Shown: positions 1-13,263, counted from the stretch's first letter. The stretch is DNA of 64,000 bases from Deltaproteobacteria bacterium (GCA_012517315.1 JAAYVE010000018.1:1-64000); one strand, 5' to 3'. A program made the numbers and translations. Notes: generated by a model not told the origin, from the sequence alone.

Positions 1-2
1 GA

Positions 3-173
3 AAAACGGGAACACTGAGCAATGTCCTGGGCTTTGCGGGAATCGTATCCATGCCGGGAAACGCCGCTTATGCCGTCACCGTCATTCTCAACCACGTACA
101 GCATCTGCCGAATGCCAGAGAGGCAACGGACGCATTTCTCCAGAGCGTGCCTCTCCTCTCCTGTGATCGTTGA
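3..173 (+). CDS. dacB: D-alanyl-D-alanine carboxypeptidase / PBP4 family (S13), 3' end only
   Basis: The 5' part of this gene lies outside the window. The visible 56 codons start with Lys-Thr-Gly-Thr, the KTG(T) box of penicillin-binding proteins, and continue into a short beta-strand segment (AGIVSMPG, then AYAVTVILNH) and a final helix before the TGA at 171. This layout matches the C-terminus of S13 (PBP4/DacB) peptidases, which trim or cross-cut peptidoglycan peptides in the periplasm. The frame is open from base 3 with no start codon of its own. The gene converges on the minus-strand kinase. The family call rests on the KTG box and the spacing to the C-terminus, so it is good but not certain. 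Confidence 0.72.
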   Translation, partial: KTGTLSNVLGFAGIVSMPGNAAYAVTVILNHVQHLPNAREATDAFLQSVPLLSCDR

Positions 174-495
174 TGGAAAAGCTCCGTACCGAGGCTTGAT
201 GATGCGTTGAAAATCGCTTTCAGGAAAGGGCGCCTTGGCTGAAGCGCCCTGCCTGAAAACGATGGTACGGGAAGGCGGGCATTGGAAAGCGTGAGCATGG
301 GAGAGTTGCCCCCGCTTTCCACAAAAATGGGGTGAGAGGCGTGACTTTTGAAAATAGATATCTCACGGTGGGAGGTAATGAAATAGGGTGAAGACAGTAT
401 TCACTATGCCCAAATGATGTATTTCTCAGGTGAGTATGTAATCTGGATGAACCTTGCCGGCAAAAGAGGAAAAACGGTTGAAGCAGCTGTCCTTC
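174..495. other. Intergenic region between convergent genes
   Basis: This 322-base gap holds the stem-loop at 221-255. I see no other supported gene or site; the short open frames here lack ribosome-binding sites and family resemblance. Confidence 0.6.
221..255 (+). terminator. Stem-loop after the dacB-type gene
   Basis: A perfect 7-bp inverted repeat (AGGGCGC at 227-233, GCGCCCT at 244-250) is flanked by a further CAGG/CCTG pairing. It lies about 50 bases after the stop codon. There is no T-run on the plus strand, so termination is probable rather than proven. Confidence 0.45.
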
Positions 496-1887
496 TCACC
501 CCATCTTGTACGCGGTATCTTGCTCCTTCATGGGGAGGGTGAAGTAAACGAGGTTCCCATAAGGCTGCGGTTCACATCCCACTTTTCCCCCGTGAATCTC
601 CACCACATTCCTGACGAAGTGCAGGCCGTGGCCGCTTCCCTTTTGGCCAGCGGACAATGAGGCCCTGAACCCTTCCTCGAAAAGCCTTTTCGCATCTTCC
701 TGTGAGAGGGGTTTCCCCGTGGTGAAAAAGTTGAAGCGCACCCCGTGAATCCCTTCCCCGAAGAAATCCCTCAGAATCTGACGATTGTAAGAAACCAGCT
801 TGATGCGGTTTCCCAGTTGGTCTTCCACTTCTTGAGTATACTTGACGGCATTGGAGAAAAAATTGTCAAAAACCTGGGAAATCAGCCCCTTGTCAACAAA
901 CAGGGTCACCTGTTCGTCGGGAACATTTTCGATGCGGTTGTCCACAACAATCCCGCGCTTGTCGAACAGGCGCTGATAGCGCTCCAGCAGTGGTTGAATG
1001 ATCTCCGTCCGGAAGTTGCAGGTCTGTTTCCGCAGAACGTATGTCCCCTTTTCAAAATGGTCCCGTCGAAGGAGCGTCTCAAGAAAGAGACTGGTGTGTT
1101 CGAAGTGCTTCGAAAGGGCCTTCCATTCCTCTTCGAGGGACTCATTTCCCTGGAAGACGAGTTGATGGATTTGGCACAGTTCGCTGTAAAGGGGCCCTGT
1201 CGAACCCTGAATGCTTACGATGGCATCCCGGAGTCGCTCCTGAGCCTGTCGATATTCGGAGAGTAGTCTTTTGAGCCGGATGAGGAAAAGCTTGTAATAG
1301 AGGTTGGGGGAGATGACGTTGTGCTCGATGTCGGCCACGAGCTGGTTGGTAAACCGGATGTGGTCGATGTTTTGCTGAATGAGCATCTTTTGATGCAGAT
1401 TGTAGCCGATACGGTTGGCGTACTTCTCCATGAAAAACCTGTCCCTCTCATCCACTTTCTGCCTGGGGTAGATTTCGAGAAAACCAAGGACAGGCAACTG
1501 CAGAAGGAACGGGACGGATTTTGTCAGGGCCTCGTTTCCCCGAATGGGAAAAAGGATGCTCTCATTCAACTCATAGGGTGTGTCCGAAATGGGAAAATCC
1601 TGGGGAATTCTCTGCGCCGGGGGAATCAAACCTTGTTCTGTACCACATACCTTCGTCAGCCGGGAAGTCTTGAAATCGATGACATACAGCCTGCTTTCGT
1701 AGTCAAAAAACTCCTTGGGAACCGCTACAATGATTTGGTAAAGGATCTCCACGCCGATGATTTCCTGGGCGAGGTCAAAGAAGGTGGCGAAGGCCTCCTC
1801 CTTGAGCCGCTCAAAGTTGTAGCGCTGATAGGATTCCTTTTTGCTCCTTACCCGTTCAAAAACTTCCTTCATCGGATCATTCAGCAT
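496..1887 (-). CDS. Orphan sensor histidine kinase-like protein
   Basis: Cytoplasmic-looking protein of 463 residues without a signal peptide or membrane segments. Residues of about 25-170 look like a GAF-type sensory region. A short helical segment follows with a weak H-box (DIEHNVISPN, His about 189) and then a C-terminal HATPase_c domain with an N-box (DNFFSNAVKYT, about 345) and a G-box (GSGHGLHFVRN, about 417). The H-box lacks the usual His-Glu/Asp-x-x-x-Pro form, so autophosphorylation is not assured. The start is uncertain: ATG 1887 follows the gpsA stop by 21 bases, a TTG at 1905 would lengthen it by 6 residues, and ATG 1872 would shorten it. No response regulator is adjacent, so its partner is unknown. 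It is the last gene of the dnaN-gyrB-gyrA-gpsA run. Confidence 0.75.
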   Translation of the reverse strand: MLNDPMKEVFERVRSKKESYQRYNFERLKEEAFATFFDLAQEIIGVEILYQIIVAVPKEFFDYESRLYVIDFKTSRLTKVCGTEQGLIPPAQRIPQDFPISDTPYELNESILFPIRGNEALTKSVPFLLQLPVLGFLEIYPRQKVDERDRFFMEKYANRIGYNLHQKMLIQQNIDHIRFTNQLVADIEHNVISPNLYYKLFLIRLKRLLSEYRQAQERLRDAIVSIQGSTGPLYSELCQIHQLVFQGNESLEEEWKALSKHFEHTSLFLETLLRRDHFEKGTYVLRKQTCNFRTEIIQPLLERYQRLFDKRGIVVDNRIENVPDEQVTLFVDKGLISQVFDNFFSNAVKYTQEVEDQLGNRIKLVSYNRQILRDFFGEGIHGVRFNFFTTGKPLSQEDAKRLFEEGFRASLSAGQKGSGHGLHFVRNVVEIHGGKVGCEPQPYGNLVYFTLPMKEQDTAYKMG

Positions 1888-1908
1888 GCCGTGCTCTGCA
1901 GGCAAAGG

Positions 1909-2961
1909 TCACTCTCTGGGAGCATCAGGGGGCAATTCGCGGTGGAACTCCACTTCCTGCTTCAGCTCCCGTTCCATGAGTTCCCGGACCGCCGTTTGAG
2001 GCTCCTTGTCCTGGTAGAGGACTTCATAGACCTTCTGGCAAATGGGCATTTCCACATTCATGCGTTTTGCAAGAAAGTAAGCGGATTTTGTGGTCTTGAC
2101 CCCTTCGGCGACCATGCGCATTTCCGCAAGTATTTCCTGCAGCTTTCTCCCCTGTCCTAGCTGCAAGCCCACTTTTCGGTTCCTGCTCAAATCACCCGTG
2201 CAAGTGAGGAGCAAATCCCCCACGCCCGATAGCCCCGAGAAAGTCAAGGGATTCGCACCCAGTTTGACGCCGAGGCGGGTGATCTCAGCCAGTCCCCGGG
2301 TGATGAGTGCAGCCCTCGTGTTGTAGCCGAAGCCCAGTCCATCGGATACGCCGGCGGCGAGGGCGATGATATTTTTCAGAGCTCCCGCCAGCTCGACACC
2401 GACCTTGTCCCTGTTTGTGTACACGCGGAAATTCACGGTTGAGAAAATATGCTGAACGGATCTTGCCGTATCTAGATCGTCACAGGCGAGGGCGACAGCC
2501 GTCGGCATGTGGTCAGCTACTTCCCGGGCAAAGGAGGGTCCCGAAAGGGCGAGGACCTGCACGGAGTTGCCGGGCATCAGCAGATCATCCCAGACACCGG
2601 ACATGGTCAGAAGCGTCTCGTTTTCGATTCCCTTCGTGGCACTGACCACCATGGCCGGTTGATTCAGAAAACGCACCATGCTTTGAGCGACCCCCCGATA
2701 AACATGGGATGGCACGACCATGACCAGCAGCGTATGATTCTTGGTCACCGGCTCGATGTCGTTGTGTGCCGTGATGTTTTCACTCAGTCGAACACCGGGG
2801 AGATATAGGCTGTTTTCATGGAGGTCGTTGATTGCCTCCACGAGTTCTTTTTCGTAGGCCCATAAATCCACCCGATATCCCTTCTCAGCAAGCAACTGCG
2901 CCAGTGTAGTCCCCCAGCTGCCTGCACCCACCACTCCAATGGGTCCCTCCAACCGCATCAA
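1909..2961 (-). CDS. gpsA: NAD(P)-dependent glycerol-3-phosphate dehydrogenase
   Basis: Makes sn-glycerol-3-phosphate from dihydroxyacetone phosphate for phospholipid synthesis in the cytoplasm. The 350-residue length is normal. The Rossmann motif [11 protein letters not shown] is at residues 9-19, and the conserved catalytic region ([15 protein letters not shown], with its Lys) and the substrate-loop [12 protein letters not shown] are present. The start ATG overlaps the gyrA stop by four bases (ATGA), which indicates translational coupling. Phospholipid precursor supply is thereby linked to DNA gyrase expression, an unusual operon pairing but one seen in some related bacteria. Confidence 0.96.
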   Translation of the reverse strand: MMRLEGPIGVVGAGSWGTTLAQLLAEKGYRVDLWAYEKELVEAINDLHENSLYLPGVRLSENITAHNDIEPVTKNHTLLVMVVPSHVYRGVAQSMVRFLNQPAMVVSATKGIENETLLTMSGVWDDLLMPGNSVQVLALSGPSFAREVADHMPTAVALACDDLDTARSVQHIFSTVNFRVYTNRDKVGVELAGALKNIIALAAGVSDGLGFGYNTRAALITRGLAEITRLGVKLGANPLTFSGLSGVGDLLLTCTGDLSRNRKVGLQLGQGRKLQEILAEMRMVAEGVKTTKSAYFLAKRMNVEMPICQKVYEVLYQDKEPQTAVRELMERELKQEVEFHRELPPDAPRE

Positions 2962-5387
2962 TTCTCCCCACTCTCCTTAGATTCCTCAGCATCCACAAAG
3001 GCCGCCACGTCCACCACGCGCTCAGCCTCATCGATCCCCATAAGCTTGACACCCTGGGTAACCCGTCCAATTTTGCTCACCTGTGAGACCGGGATTCGGA
3101 TGAGCCTCCCCCTGTCTGTGATCATGAGAATTTCATCTTCCTCTCCCACTTGGCGGAAAGCCACCACCTGCCCATTGCGCTCCGTGATGCGGATGTTGAG
3201 GACCCCCTTGCCGCCGCGACTCTGGCACCTGTATTCCTCGCTGGCCGTCCTCTTGCCGAAGCCTTTCTCCGTAATGACGAGGATGGACTTGCCATTGTCC
3301 ACCACATCCATGCCCACCAACTCGCTGCCGTCCAGGTTCATGCCCTTGACCCCTCGGCTGACTCTCCCAAGAGGCCTGAACTCCGCCTCGCTCACCCGGA
3401 TGCATTTGCCTGACGTACTCATGAGGAAGAGATCCTGGCTGCCGTCGGTGATGCTCACGGAAATGAGTTCATCCCCTTCGTCCAGGACGATGGCCTTGAT
3501 GCCGGTTGAGCGCGGATTGGAATACGCCGAGAGTTCCGTCTTCTTGACGATGCCCCTGCGGGTTGCCATGACTGCATAGAGCCCCTCACGAAATTCCTTC
3601 ACCGGCAGGATGGTTTGGATCTTTTCCCCAGGCTGGAGTGGAAGCAAGTTCACAACTGCTTTTCCCACTGCGGACGGGCCTACTTCTGGAATCTCATACA
3701 CCTTGAGCCAGAAGACCTGTCCCCGATTGGTGAAAATGAGCAGATAGTCGTGCGTGGAAGCCGTGAAGATGGTCGAAACCACATCCTCTTCCCGTGTGGA
3801 CATACCGCTGCGGCCTCTGCCTCCGCGCTTCTGTGTCCTGTAAATGGACAACGGAGTCCTTTTCACGTAGCCCGCCCTTGAGATGGTCACAACCATTTCC
3901 TCCTGGGCGATGAGATCTTCGATACAAATCTCACCCATTTCAGTAACGATCTTAGTCTTACGCATATCCCCATAATTGTCCATCAATTCCTGAATCTCTT
4001 CCCGAATGACCTGATCCACAAGAGCCGAAGAGGCAAGGATCTGGCGCAATCGTTCCATTTCTTTGAGGACGGCCGCATAATCTTCCAGGATTTTCGCCCG
4101 CTCAAGCCCTGTCAAGCGTTGAAGGCGCATGTCCAGGATCGCCTGAGCCTGTGCGTCAGTCAGTCCCAGCAGATCCATCAGACCTCGTTTGGCTTCTGAA
4201 GGGTTTGGAGCGGATCGAATGAGCGCAATCACCTCATCCAGCCGGTCCAGCGCCTTCTTGAGTCCTTCAAGAATATGGGCCCGCTTTTCAGCTTGAGTGA
4301 GTTCATAGCGGGTGCGCTTGACGACTACTTCCCTCCTGAAATCGAGAAAACTCTGGAGAACCCCCTTCAGACTCAGCACTTCCGGCTTGTTGTCCACAAC
4401 GGCCAGGGTGATGACGCCAAAGGTACTCTCCAGGGCTGTATGCTTGTACAGCTGGTTCTCCACAACTCTCGGGTCGTCTCCCTGGCGCAGGACGAGGACC
4501 ACTCGCATTCCTTCCCGGTCCGATTCATCACGAACGTCTTGAATTCCCTCTATCTTCTTAATCTTTACCAGTTCGGCTATCCTCTCCAGAAGCTTTGCCT
4601 TGTTCACCTGGTAGGGAAGCTCAGTGATGACGAGCTGATTCCTTCGCCCCGATTCTTCAACCTCCACCCTGCCTCGCATTCGGATGGAGCCCTTGCCTGT
4701 TTCATAGGCTTCCCGTATTCCCTCACATCCATGAATAAACCCGCCTGTAGGAAAATCCGGCCCTGGTATGTACTCCATCAGTTGACCCACAGTGATGGAC
4801 GGATCATCCAAAATGGCGAGGAGACCCCGGCACAGTTCTGTCAGGTTGTGAGGCGGTATGTTCGTCGCCATTCCAACAGCGATACCCGATGAACCGTTTA
4901 GGAGCAGGTTGGGCACCCGAGTGGGGAGAACAGTGGGTTCCAGAGACGTGTTGTCATAGTTGGGAGAAAAGGGGACCGTTTCCTTGTCGATGTCCTTGAG
5001 AAATTCGTGAGCGAGACGGTCCATGCGGACTTCCGTGTACCGCATGGCAGCGGGTGGATCTCCATCGATGGATCCGAAGTTTCCCTGCCCGTCCACGAGG
5101 GGGTAACGCATGGAGAAATCCTGTGCCATGCGCACCAAAGCATCATAAATGGCGGCATCACCGTGGGGATGGTACTTCCCCATGACGTCTCCCACCAGCC
5201 GGGCCGACTTCTTATATGGCTTGTTGTAATCATTCCTCAGTTCGTGCATGCCGAAGAGTATTCGGCGGTGAACCGGCTTTAGGCCGTCTCGGACGTCAGG
5301 AATGGCCCGCCCGATGATGACACTCATGGCGTAGTCGAGATAGGAGAGTTTGATTTCGTCTTCTATGTTGATGCTTTTGAGATCCAT
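2958..5387 (-). CDS. gyrA: DNA gyrase subunit A
   Basis: Breakage-reunion subunit of the A2B2 gyrase that introduces negative supercoils. At 809 residues it is typical. The N-terminus has the winged-helix region and the catalytic tyrosine in MRYTEVRMD (Tyr about 118). The C-terminal pinwheel domain begins after about residue 500 and contains the GyrA box (QKRGGRG, about residue 530), which separates it from ParC. It follows gyrB at a distance of 219 bases and overlaps gpsA by four bases. I found no convincing separate promoter in the gyrB-gyrA gap. Confidence 0.98.
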   Translation of the reverse strand: MDLKSINIEDEIKLSYLDYAMSVIIGRAIPDVRDGLKPVHRRILFGMHELRNDYNKPYKKSARLVGDVMGKYHPHGDAAIYDALVRMAQDFSMRYPLVDGQGNFGSIDGDPPAAMRYTEVRMDRLAHEFLKDIDKETVPFSPNYDNTSLEPTVLPTRVPNLLLNGSSGIAVGMATNIPPHNLTELCRGLLAILDDPSITVGQLMEYIPGPDFPTGGFIHGCEGIREAYETGKGSIRMRGRVEVEESGRRNQLVITELPYQVNKAKLLERIAELVKIKKIEGIQDVRDESDREGMRVVLVLRQGDDPRVVENQLYKHTALESTFGVITLAVVDNKPEVLSLKGVLQSFLDFRREVVVKRTRYELTQAEKRAHILEGLKKALDRLDEVIALIRSAPNPSEAKRGLMDLLGLTDAQAQAILDMRLQRLTGLERAKILEDYAAVLKEMERLRQILASSALVDQVIREEIQELMDNYGDMRKTKIVTEMGEICIEDLIAQEEMVVTISRAGYVKRTPLSIYRTQKRGGRGRSGMSTREEDVVSTIFTASTHDYLLIFTNRGQVFWLKVYEIPEVGPSAVGKAVVNLLPLQPGEKIQTILPVKEFREGLYAVMATRRGIVKKTELSAYSNPRSTGIKAIVLDEGDELISVSITDGSQDLFLMSTSGKCIRVSEAEFRPLGRVSRGVKGMNLDGSELVGMDVVDNGKSILVITEKGFGKRTASEEYRCQSRGGKGVLNIRITERNGQVVAFRQVGEEDEILMITDRGRLIRIPVSQVSKIGRVTQGVKLMGIDEAERVVDVAAFVDAEESKESGEN

Positions 5388-5606
5388 TTTTCTAGCCCCA
5401 GAATTGCGTGCGCTTTGATACTGGACTTCTTGTCAAACACCGTGAGGAAAACCTATCCTCCGGCTCGTTTCAAAAATACAGGTATGGAGGAGACGCTGAG
5501 CATAGTGAAGGAAAACTTCGGAAGCCAGCGGTCTTGAGTTCGGTCAGATGTCGTGGAAACGCATTTGGATCAAGGATCACTCAGACCGCGGAGGCAGAGA
5601 ATGTGA

Positions 5607-8192
<2,586 letters not shown>

Positions 8193-8270
8193 TATTTTTC
8201 GGTTACTCACAGAGGACTTTGAAGCCGCTGGCAACCCCGTTTCAGGGATGATTCCAGGGTGATCCGGACG

Positions 8271-8317
8271 TCCCGATGGACCCTGTGTGCATGACCTATT
8301 TCCGCGAGGGTCCGGGA
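8271..8317 (-). terminator. Stem-loop downstream of dnaN
   Basis: GGACCCT (8278-8284) and AGGGTCC (8307-8313) form a perfect 7-bp stem extended by TCCC/GGGA. It sits 50-90 bases beyond the dnaN stop. There is no clear T-run, so it may only pause transcription before gyrB. Confidence 0.35.
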
Positions 8318-8364
8318 GAGAAAACTGCTCCATCTGCCAGGGCAAGATCCTGGCAAACAGGGTA

Positions 8365-9489
8365 TCAAATGACCATGGGCATGATCAGACTGAAATAAGC
8401 AGGCTCGTCTACCCCGAGAAAAACGCCCCCGTGGAATTCGTCCACCCACTCAAACCGGATCCGGTCACTTTCCATGACTTGAATAGCGTCCAAAACATAT
8501 CGGATGTTAAACGCGACGCAAAACGGCTCTCCATCATATTCCACATCCAGCACATCGCTTGCGTTGCCCAAATCGGGATTGCCCCCGTCGAGTTGCAGGG
8601 AACCCTCGGAGAGGATAAACCGCACGTGGCGCCACCTCTGATCCGTTAAAACAGCGACACGCTTCAGTGCCTGTTGGAAGGTCTCCCGTTCCAATTCCAA
8701 CTGGAAAGGCCGTTCCACAGGAATGATGAGTTCATACTCAGGAAACTCACCTTCGAGGAGTTGAACGCTCAGGGTCGTTGACGGAGTCTTGATGATGAGG
8801 CAGTTTTCCTGAATCCCCGCAACGATTTCCGTCTCCTTCTCCAAGACTCGAATGATTTCAGCTACCCCCTTGCGCGGGACAATGATCCCTCCGGACGCTG
8901 TCCCAGATTGAAACCAACCAAAATTGGACCGAGGAACCTGGTAGAAAACGAGTCGGTGGCCATCTGAAGCCACAAAGCGTAGATCGTCCGGTCCAGCCTG
9001 GTGTAAGTAAAGCCCGGAAATACTGAATGGATCGTCGTCCATGGGGATACCGTAAAACGTTTTCTCCAAACATGTCCTGAGGATGGCAGACTCACAAGGT
9101 TCCAACTGGGTTTCCGTTGGAACCCTGAGATAAGGAAAGTCGGAAGCCGGAATGGTCGGAAGCTCAAAGCGCGATCGTCCCACTTCCACGTAGAGGCGGT
9201 GATTGGCAAGTTCTTCAAGGATGATTTTCTTCTGGGGCAATTCACGAAGGATTTCCAGAAGCTTGCGCGCCGAGACCGTTGTGCTTCCAGGCGTGATGAC
9301 GGTGCCGCCGATTTGTGTCCACAGACTCAGTTCCAGATCCGTTGCGGAAAAGTCAATTCGCGAAGAGGCAGGTTCGCTTGCCTGTATCATCACATTGCAC
9401 AGAACCGGCATACTTGTTTTCTTTTCTGTAATTCCAAGGACTTTTTGTAGAACATGAACCAAACCTGCCTGTTCTGCTGTGAATTTCAT
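8365..9489 (-). CDS. dnaN: DNA polymerase III beta subunit (sliding clamp)
   Basis: Ring-shaped processivity clamp of the replicative polymerase. The 374-residue length fits. The start region (MKFTAEQAGLVHVLQKV), the central GLYLHQ and ASDGHRL motifs, and the C-terminal PMVI ending (the PMRL-like motif) are classic beta-clamp landmarks. It is the first gene of a minus-strand run toward gyrB and gyrA. dnaA is not adjacent, unlike the common dnaA-dnaN order. A good sigma-70 promoter lies just upstream. Confidence 0.97.
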   Translation of the reverse strand: MKFTAEQAGLVHVLQKVLGITEKKTSMPVLCNVMIQASEPASSRIDFSATDLELSLWTQIGGTVITPGSTTVSARKLLEILRELPQKKIILEELANHRLYVEVGRSRFELPTIPASDFPYLRVPTETQLEPCESAILRTCLEKTFYGIPMDDDPFSISGLYLHQAGPDDLRFVASDGHRLVFYQVPRSNFGWFQSGTASGGIIVPRKGVAEIIRVLEKETEIVAGIQENCLIIKTPSTTLSVQLLEGEFPEYELIIPVERPFQLELERETFQQALKRVAVLTDQRWRHVRFILSEGSLQLDGGNPDLGNASDVLDVEYDGEPFCVAFNIRYVLDAIQVMESDRIRFEWVDEFHGGVFLGVDEPAYFSLIMPMVI

Positions 9490-9559
9490 GAGTAGGGTCT
9501 CCGTGATTGATTCCCGAACATCTGGTTACTGAGAAAATACTCCATAAAAAAGGTTCATC

Positions 9560-9588
9560 ATCTTAATAAGGAACAGGTCAATTGTCAA
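9560..9588 (-). promoter_or_regulatory. Sigma-70-type promoter for dnaN
   Basis: On the minus strand there is a perfect TTGACA (9583-9588), a 17-base spacer and TAAGAT (9560-9565), ending about 70 bases upstream of the dnaN ATG. Confidence 0.65.
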
Positions 9589-10023
9589 AAAGTATGTCAT
9601 GTATATGAAATTAAACGAATTTTTAATTTACAAGGAGTTGACAAATTCCTACAGATTTCTAGGTCGGCGCTGTAGAGTTCAGAGAAATCTCGACAGTTCT
9701 TTACAGGAATTGAACAAACCGCGGCGGGAAATGGAGACCCAAAACAGTGGGTATTTCTGACCCCTGACCATGGAAGGTGACATAATACTTGTCGATGATG
9801 TGCGCGGAATTCACGCAGGGGGGTCGTATCATCATGCGGTGGTATGATCCTCTCTTTCCCAATTATTATTATGATAATAGTAGAGTTTAATCACTCTCAG
9901 GAATAATCCTCGGTCTTATGTGGCGAAAACTCTCTGCCTGGATGATGTTCTCATGAGAGAGAGGCACAGGGCGCCGTTTGTTCGGTTAAAGCTTTCGAAT
10001 GGCTTTACGCGTCTCTTTTCCGC

Positions 10024-10052
10024 TTGACAACAGAGGTGTGTCTCAGTAATTT
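10024..10052 (+). promoter_or_regulatory. Candidate sigma-70 promoter for fhs
   Basis: TTGACA (10024-10029), a 17-base spacer and TAATTT (10047-10052). A transcript from here would have a 5' leader of about 330 bases before fhs, rich in C and T. Confidence 0.45.
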
Positions 10053-10388
10053 TGTCGTGCTTCGAATACACTCACAGTAATCTACAAGAACGATTTCGTC
10101 TGTTCATCGTCAGCGTTCGGGTTCTGGTTTTTAGACCTTATCACGATCTGCCTCAATTGCTTTTGCGTTTCCGTCTCGCTTCCGTCTGCTTCTCTTTGGC
10201 CCTTCTTGGCTTTTCTTAGGGATGGCTCACGCCTTTTTTCTTTTCATTCGACAGCGTTGCGTTTTCAGATTTTTCACAAAAGGAGGTGAAAGGGAATTCT
10301 CTTGCAGGGGAAAAGGGAGTATTTGGGGAGGGTTTTAAAGGACTTTGGAAGCAAATTGGACATGTGAACCTAATAATGGGAGGCCAAG

Positions 10389-12152
10389 ATGCCCTACGAT
10401 GCGACGAAAATGAAGGACTGGGAAATCTCTGAAGCTGCTGAAAAGAACATGCCGTCACCCAGCGAATGGCAAGAAAAGCTCGGTCTGCAGAAGGACGAAG
10501 TCATTCCAATTGGGAGGCTCTGCAAGCTCGATTTCATGAAGATCATCGACCGGCTGAAAGATCGTCCCGATGGCAAGTACATTGAAGTGACCGCCATTAC
10601 GCCAACACCACTCGGAGAGGGAAAGAGCACGACATCCTGCGGGTTGATGGAAGGTTTGGGGCTGCGCGGGAAGAATGTTGGGGGTGCGCTGCGGCAACCG
10701 TCGGGCGGCCCTACCATGAATGTCAAAGGAACGGCGGCCGGCGGCGGCAATTCTCTTTTGATTCCCATGACTGAATTTTCCATGGGGCTCACTGGCGACA
10801 TCAACGATATCATGAACGCGCACAATCTGGCCATGGTCGCCCTGACGGCCCGCATGCAGCATGAACGCAACTACAATGATGAGCAGTTGGCCCGCCTTAC
10901 TAAAATGCGTCGGCTCGACATCGACCCCACACGGGTAGAGATGGGATGGATCATCGATTTTTGTGCGCAATCCCTCAGGAATATCATCATCGGCATCGGG
11001 GGACGGATGGACGGCTATATGATGCAGTCCAAGTTCGGCATCGCCGTGAGTTCCGAACTGATGGCGATCCTTTCCATTGTGCGGGACCTCCCGGACCTCA
11101 AGGAGCGGTTGAACAACATCACAGTGGCGTTCGACAAGCGCGGGAATCCCATCACGACGCGGGATCTGGAAGTGGGTAACGCCATGACGGCGTGGATGCG
11201 CAATACGATCAATCCCACCCTCATGTGTACCGCCGAATACCAGCCGTGCATGGTTCACGCGGGACCTTTCGCCAACATCGCTGTGGGTCAGTCGTCCATC
11301 ATCGCCGACCGAATCGGTTTGAAGATGTTCGACTACCACGTGACGGAGAGTGGTTTTGCGGCAGACATCGGTTTTGAGAAGTTCTGGAATGTGAAATGCC
11401 GTTACAGCGGCCTCATTCCCCATGTCTCCGTGCTCACGACGACCATTCGGGCGCTCAAGATGCACGGGGGCGGGCCCAAGGTGGTGGCAGGAATTGCTCT
11501 CCCGGAGGCTTACACCAAGGAGGATCTTGGACTGGTGGAGAAGGGCGTTTGCAACATGGTTCACCACATCAATACCATTCGGAAGGCAGGGATCAATCCT
11601 GTTGTTTGCATCAATGCCTTCCACACCGACACGAAGGATGAAATCGCCATTGTGCGCAAACATGCGGAAGCTGCCGGAGCCCGGTGTGCCGTTTCCGAGC
11701 ATTGGGCCAAGGGAGGTGAAGGGGCTCTTGAGTTTGCCGATGCGGTGATTGACGCTTGTAACGAGAAGAACGACTTCAAGTTCCTGTATCCGCTTGAAAT
11801 GAAGTTGAGAGACCGGGTTGCAATGGTGGCTAAGGAGGTGTATGGGGCCGATGGAGTCGCTTGGACGCCTGAAGCTGAGGCCAAGGCGAAGATGCTGGAA
11901 AGCGATCCCAAATACGCAGACTACGCCACGATGATGGTGAAGACACACCTGAGCCTCACTCATGATCCCACTGTGAAGGGTGTTCCCAAGGGATGGGTCC
12001 TCCCCATCCGGGACGTTCTCATCTATTCGGGTTCCAAATTCCTTTGTCCGTGTGCAGGAGCTATCAGCCTAATGCCCGGCACTTCCTCAGATCCCGCGTT
12101 CCGCAGGGTCGACGTTGATGTCAACACAGGAAAGGTGATGGGACTCTTCTGA
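10389..12152 (+). CDS. fhs: Formate--tetrahydrofolate ligase
   Basis: ATP-dependent ligation of formate to tetrahydrofolate, the first folate step of the methyl branch of the Wood-Ljungdahl pathway; it is reversible in organisms that oxidise acetyl-CoA. The protein has 587 residues, slightly longer than the 555-560 of clostridial enzymes. The P-loop TPLGEGKST is at about residues 73-81, followed by the family-typical [14 protein letters not shown] and [16 protein letters not shown] 10389 follows a GGGAGG ribosome site. folD lies directly downstream, so the two consecutive C1-folate enzymes are together. A formate dehydrogenase is encoded 39 kb away. Confidence 0.97.
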   Translation: MPYDATKMKDWEISEAAEKNMPSPSEWQEKLGLQKDEVIPIGRLCKLDFMKIIDRLKDRPDGKYIEVTAITPTPLGEGKSTTSCGLMEGLGLRGKNVGGALRQPSGGPTMNVKGTAAGGGNSLLIPMTEFSMGLTGDINDIMNAHNLAMVALTARMQHERNYNDEQLARLTKMRRLDIDPTRVEMGWIIDFCAQSLRNIIIGIGGRMDGYMMQSKFGIAVSSELMAILSIVRDLPDLKERLNNITVAFDKRGNPITTRDLEVGNAMTAWMRNTINPTLMCTAEYQPCMVHAGPFANIAVGQSSIIADRIGLKMFDYHVTESGFAADIGFEKFWNVKCRYSGLIPHVSVLTTTIRALKMHGGGPKVVAGIALPEAYTKEDLGLVEKGVCNMVHHINTIRKAGINPVVCINAFHTDTKDEIAIVRKHAEAAGARCAVSEHWAKGGEGALEFADAVIDACNEKNDFKFLYPLEMKLRDRVAMVAKEVYGADGVAWTPEAEAKAKMLESDPKYADYATMMVKTHLSLTHDPTVKGVPKGWVLPIRDVLIYSGSKFLCPCAGAISLMPGTSSDPAFRRVDVDVNTGKVMGLF

Positions 12153-12287
12153 TGATAACTGTCTGCCTCAATTGATGCTGAGATGTGAAGACCTCAACGG
12201 GAGCATGGGAGTGGGAGCAAACATGTCTCTCCCCTTATTTTTGCAGCGATGAAGGAATGGGGCAGTTCTTAGAGTGGACGGGATAAG

Positions 12288-12321
12288 GACCGGGGTGCGG
12301 GAACCAAACCCCGGTCTTTTT
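12288..12321 (+). terminator. Intrinsic terminator between fhs and folD
   Basis: A perfect 9-bp stem (GACCGGGGT 12288-12296, ACCCCGGTC 12308-12316) is followed by TTTTT. It lies just before the folD ribosome site, so it probably reduces read-through or acts as an attenuator. Confidence 0.75.
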
Positions 12322-12338
12322 CAGGCAGGAGGTGAATC

Positions 12339-13229
12339 ATGCCGGCAAAGTTGCTCAAGGGCGCAGAAGTGGCCAAGGAAATCAGGATCGAGCTGAAGGC
12401 GGAAGTGGAACGGTTGAAGGAAAAATACAATGTGGTTCCCGGGTTAGTCACTATACTTGTTGGAGAAAACCCGGCCTCCCAAAGTTACGTGAGAGCCAAG
12501 CAACAAACGGCGCACGAACTGGGTTTTTATTCCATTCAGGATGATCAGCCCGCTGACCTCAGCGAAGAGAAGCTCCTGGAAATTATCGACAAGTACAACA
12601 ACGACCCGAAGATCCACGGCATTCTTGTGCAATTGCCTTTACCGAAGCACGTGAACGAAAACAAGGTGCTGCTAGCGATCGATCCATCCAAAGACGTGGA
12701 TGCGTTCCATCCCGTTAATGTGGGGAAGCTCATGATCGGAGAACCCGATTACCTGCCTTGCACACCTGCAGGAATCCAGGAACTCCTCGTTCGATCCGGA
12801 ACGGAAATCTCAGGTGCAGAGGTGGTGGTGGTAGGGCGCTCCAATATCGTGGGCAAGCCTATTGCCATGATGCTCCTTCAGAAGGCGAAAGGGGCAAACG
12901 CCACCGTCACCGTGGTGCATACCCGCACCAAGGACGTGAAATTCCACACCAAGCGGGCTGATATTCTCATCGCTGCAGCCGGCGTTGCGGAATATGTCAA
13001 GGGAGATATGATCAAGCCCGGTGCGGTGGTCATTGATGTCGGCGTGAACGAAGTGGGTCGGACAGCGGATGGCAAGAGGATTCTCAAGGGAGACGTGGCT
13101 TTCAATGAAGCCGTGGAAATTGCCAGTGCCATCACCCCTGTTCCTGGAGGGGTGGGGCCCATGACCATCACCATGCTCATGAAGAACACGGTACGAGCCT
13201 GCAAGGTGCACAACAATATCAAGGATTGA
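12339..13229 (+). CDS. folD: Bifunctional methylene-THF dehydrogenase / methenyl-THF cyclohydrolase
   Basis: Interconverts 10-formyl-, methenyl- and methylene-tetrahydrofolate, the steps after Fhs. It is 296 residues, normal for FolD. It has the substrate region YVRAKQQTAHELGF (with the usual Tyr and Lys), the VQLPLPKH motif, the DVDAFHPVN motif, and the NAD(P)-site GRSNIVGKPIAMMLL. The C-terminal PVPGGVGPMTITML signature is intact. The start ATG follows a strong AGGAGGTGA site. It may be co-transcribed with fhs by read-through of the terminator in between. Confidence 0.97.
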   Translation: MPAKLLKGAEVAKEIRIELKAEVERLKEKYNVVPGLVTILVGENPASQSYVRAKQQTAHELGFYSIQDDQPADLSEEKLLEIIDKYNNDPKIHGILVQLPLPKHVNENKVLLAIDPSKDVDAFHPVNVGKLMIGEPDYLPCTPAGIQELLVRSGTEISGAEVVVVGRSNIVGKPIAMMLLQKAKGANATVTVVHTRTKDVKFHTKRADILIAAAGVAEYVKGDMIKPGAVVIDVGVNEVGRTADGKRILKGDVAFNEAVEIASAITPVPGGVGPMTITMLMKNTVRACKVHNNIKD

Positions 13230-13263
13230 CGAAAACTGTGTCCAACAAGGGGACCGGAGGTAA

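Larger units (their letters stand above)
9490..10388. other. Long AT-rich divergent intergenic region
   Basis: This 0.9 kb stretch separates minus-strand dnaN from plus-strand fhs. It contains the two promoters listed, an AT-rich block at about 9590-9650, an AT-rich inverted repeat TATTAT-G-ATAATA at 9867-9879, and one sequence fitting the relaxed DnaA-box consensus (TTTTTCACA, 10270-10278). I see no gene. It is a possible replication-origin region, but the evidence is weak. Confidence 0.4.

Noticed and set aside
9867-9879. Fur box in the dnaN-fhs gap
   Set aside because: The repeat TATTAT-G-ATAATA has the half-sites in the reverse order relative to the Fur 7-1-7 consensus.
10455-11963. 502-codon open frame on the minus strand
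   Set aside because: Fully inside fhs, rich in His and Arg as expected for an antisense frame of GC-rich DNA, no ribosome site.
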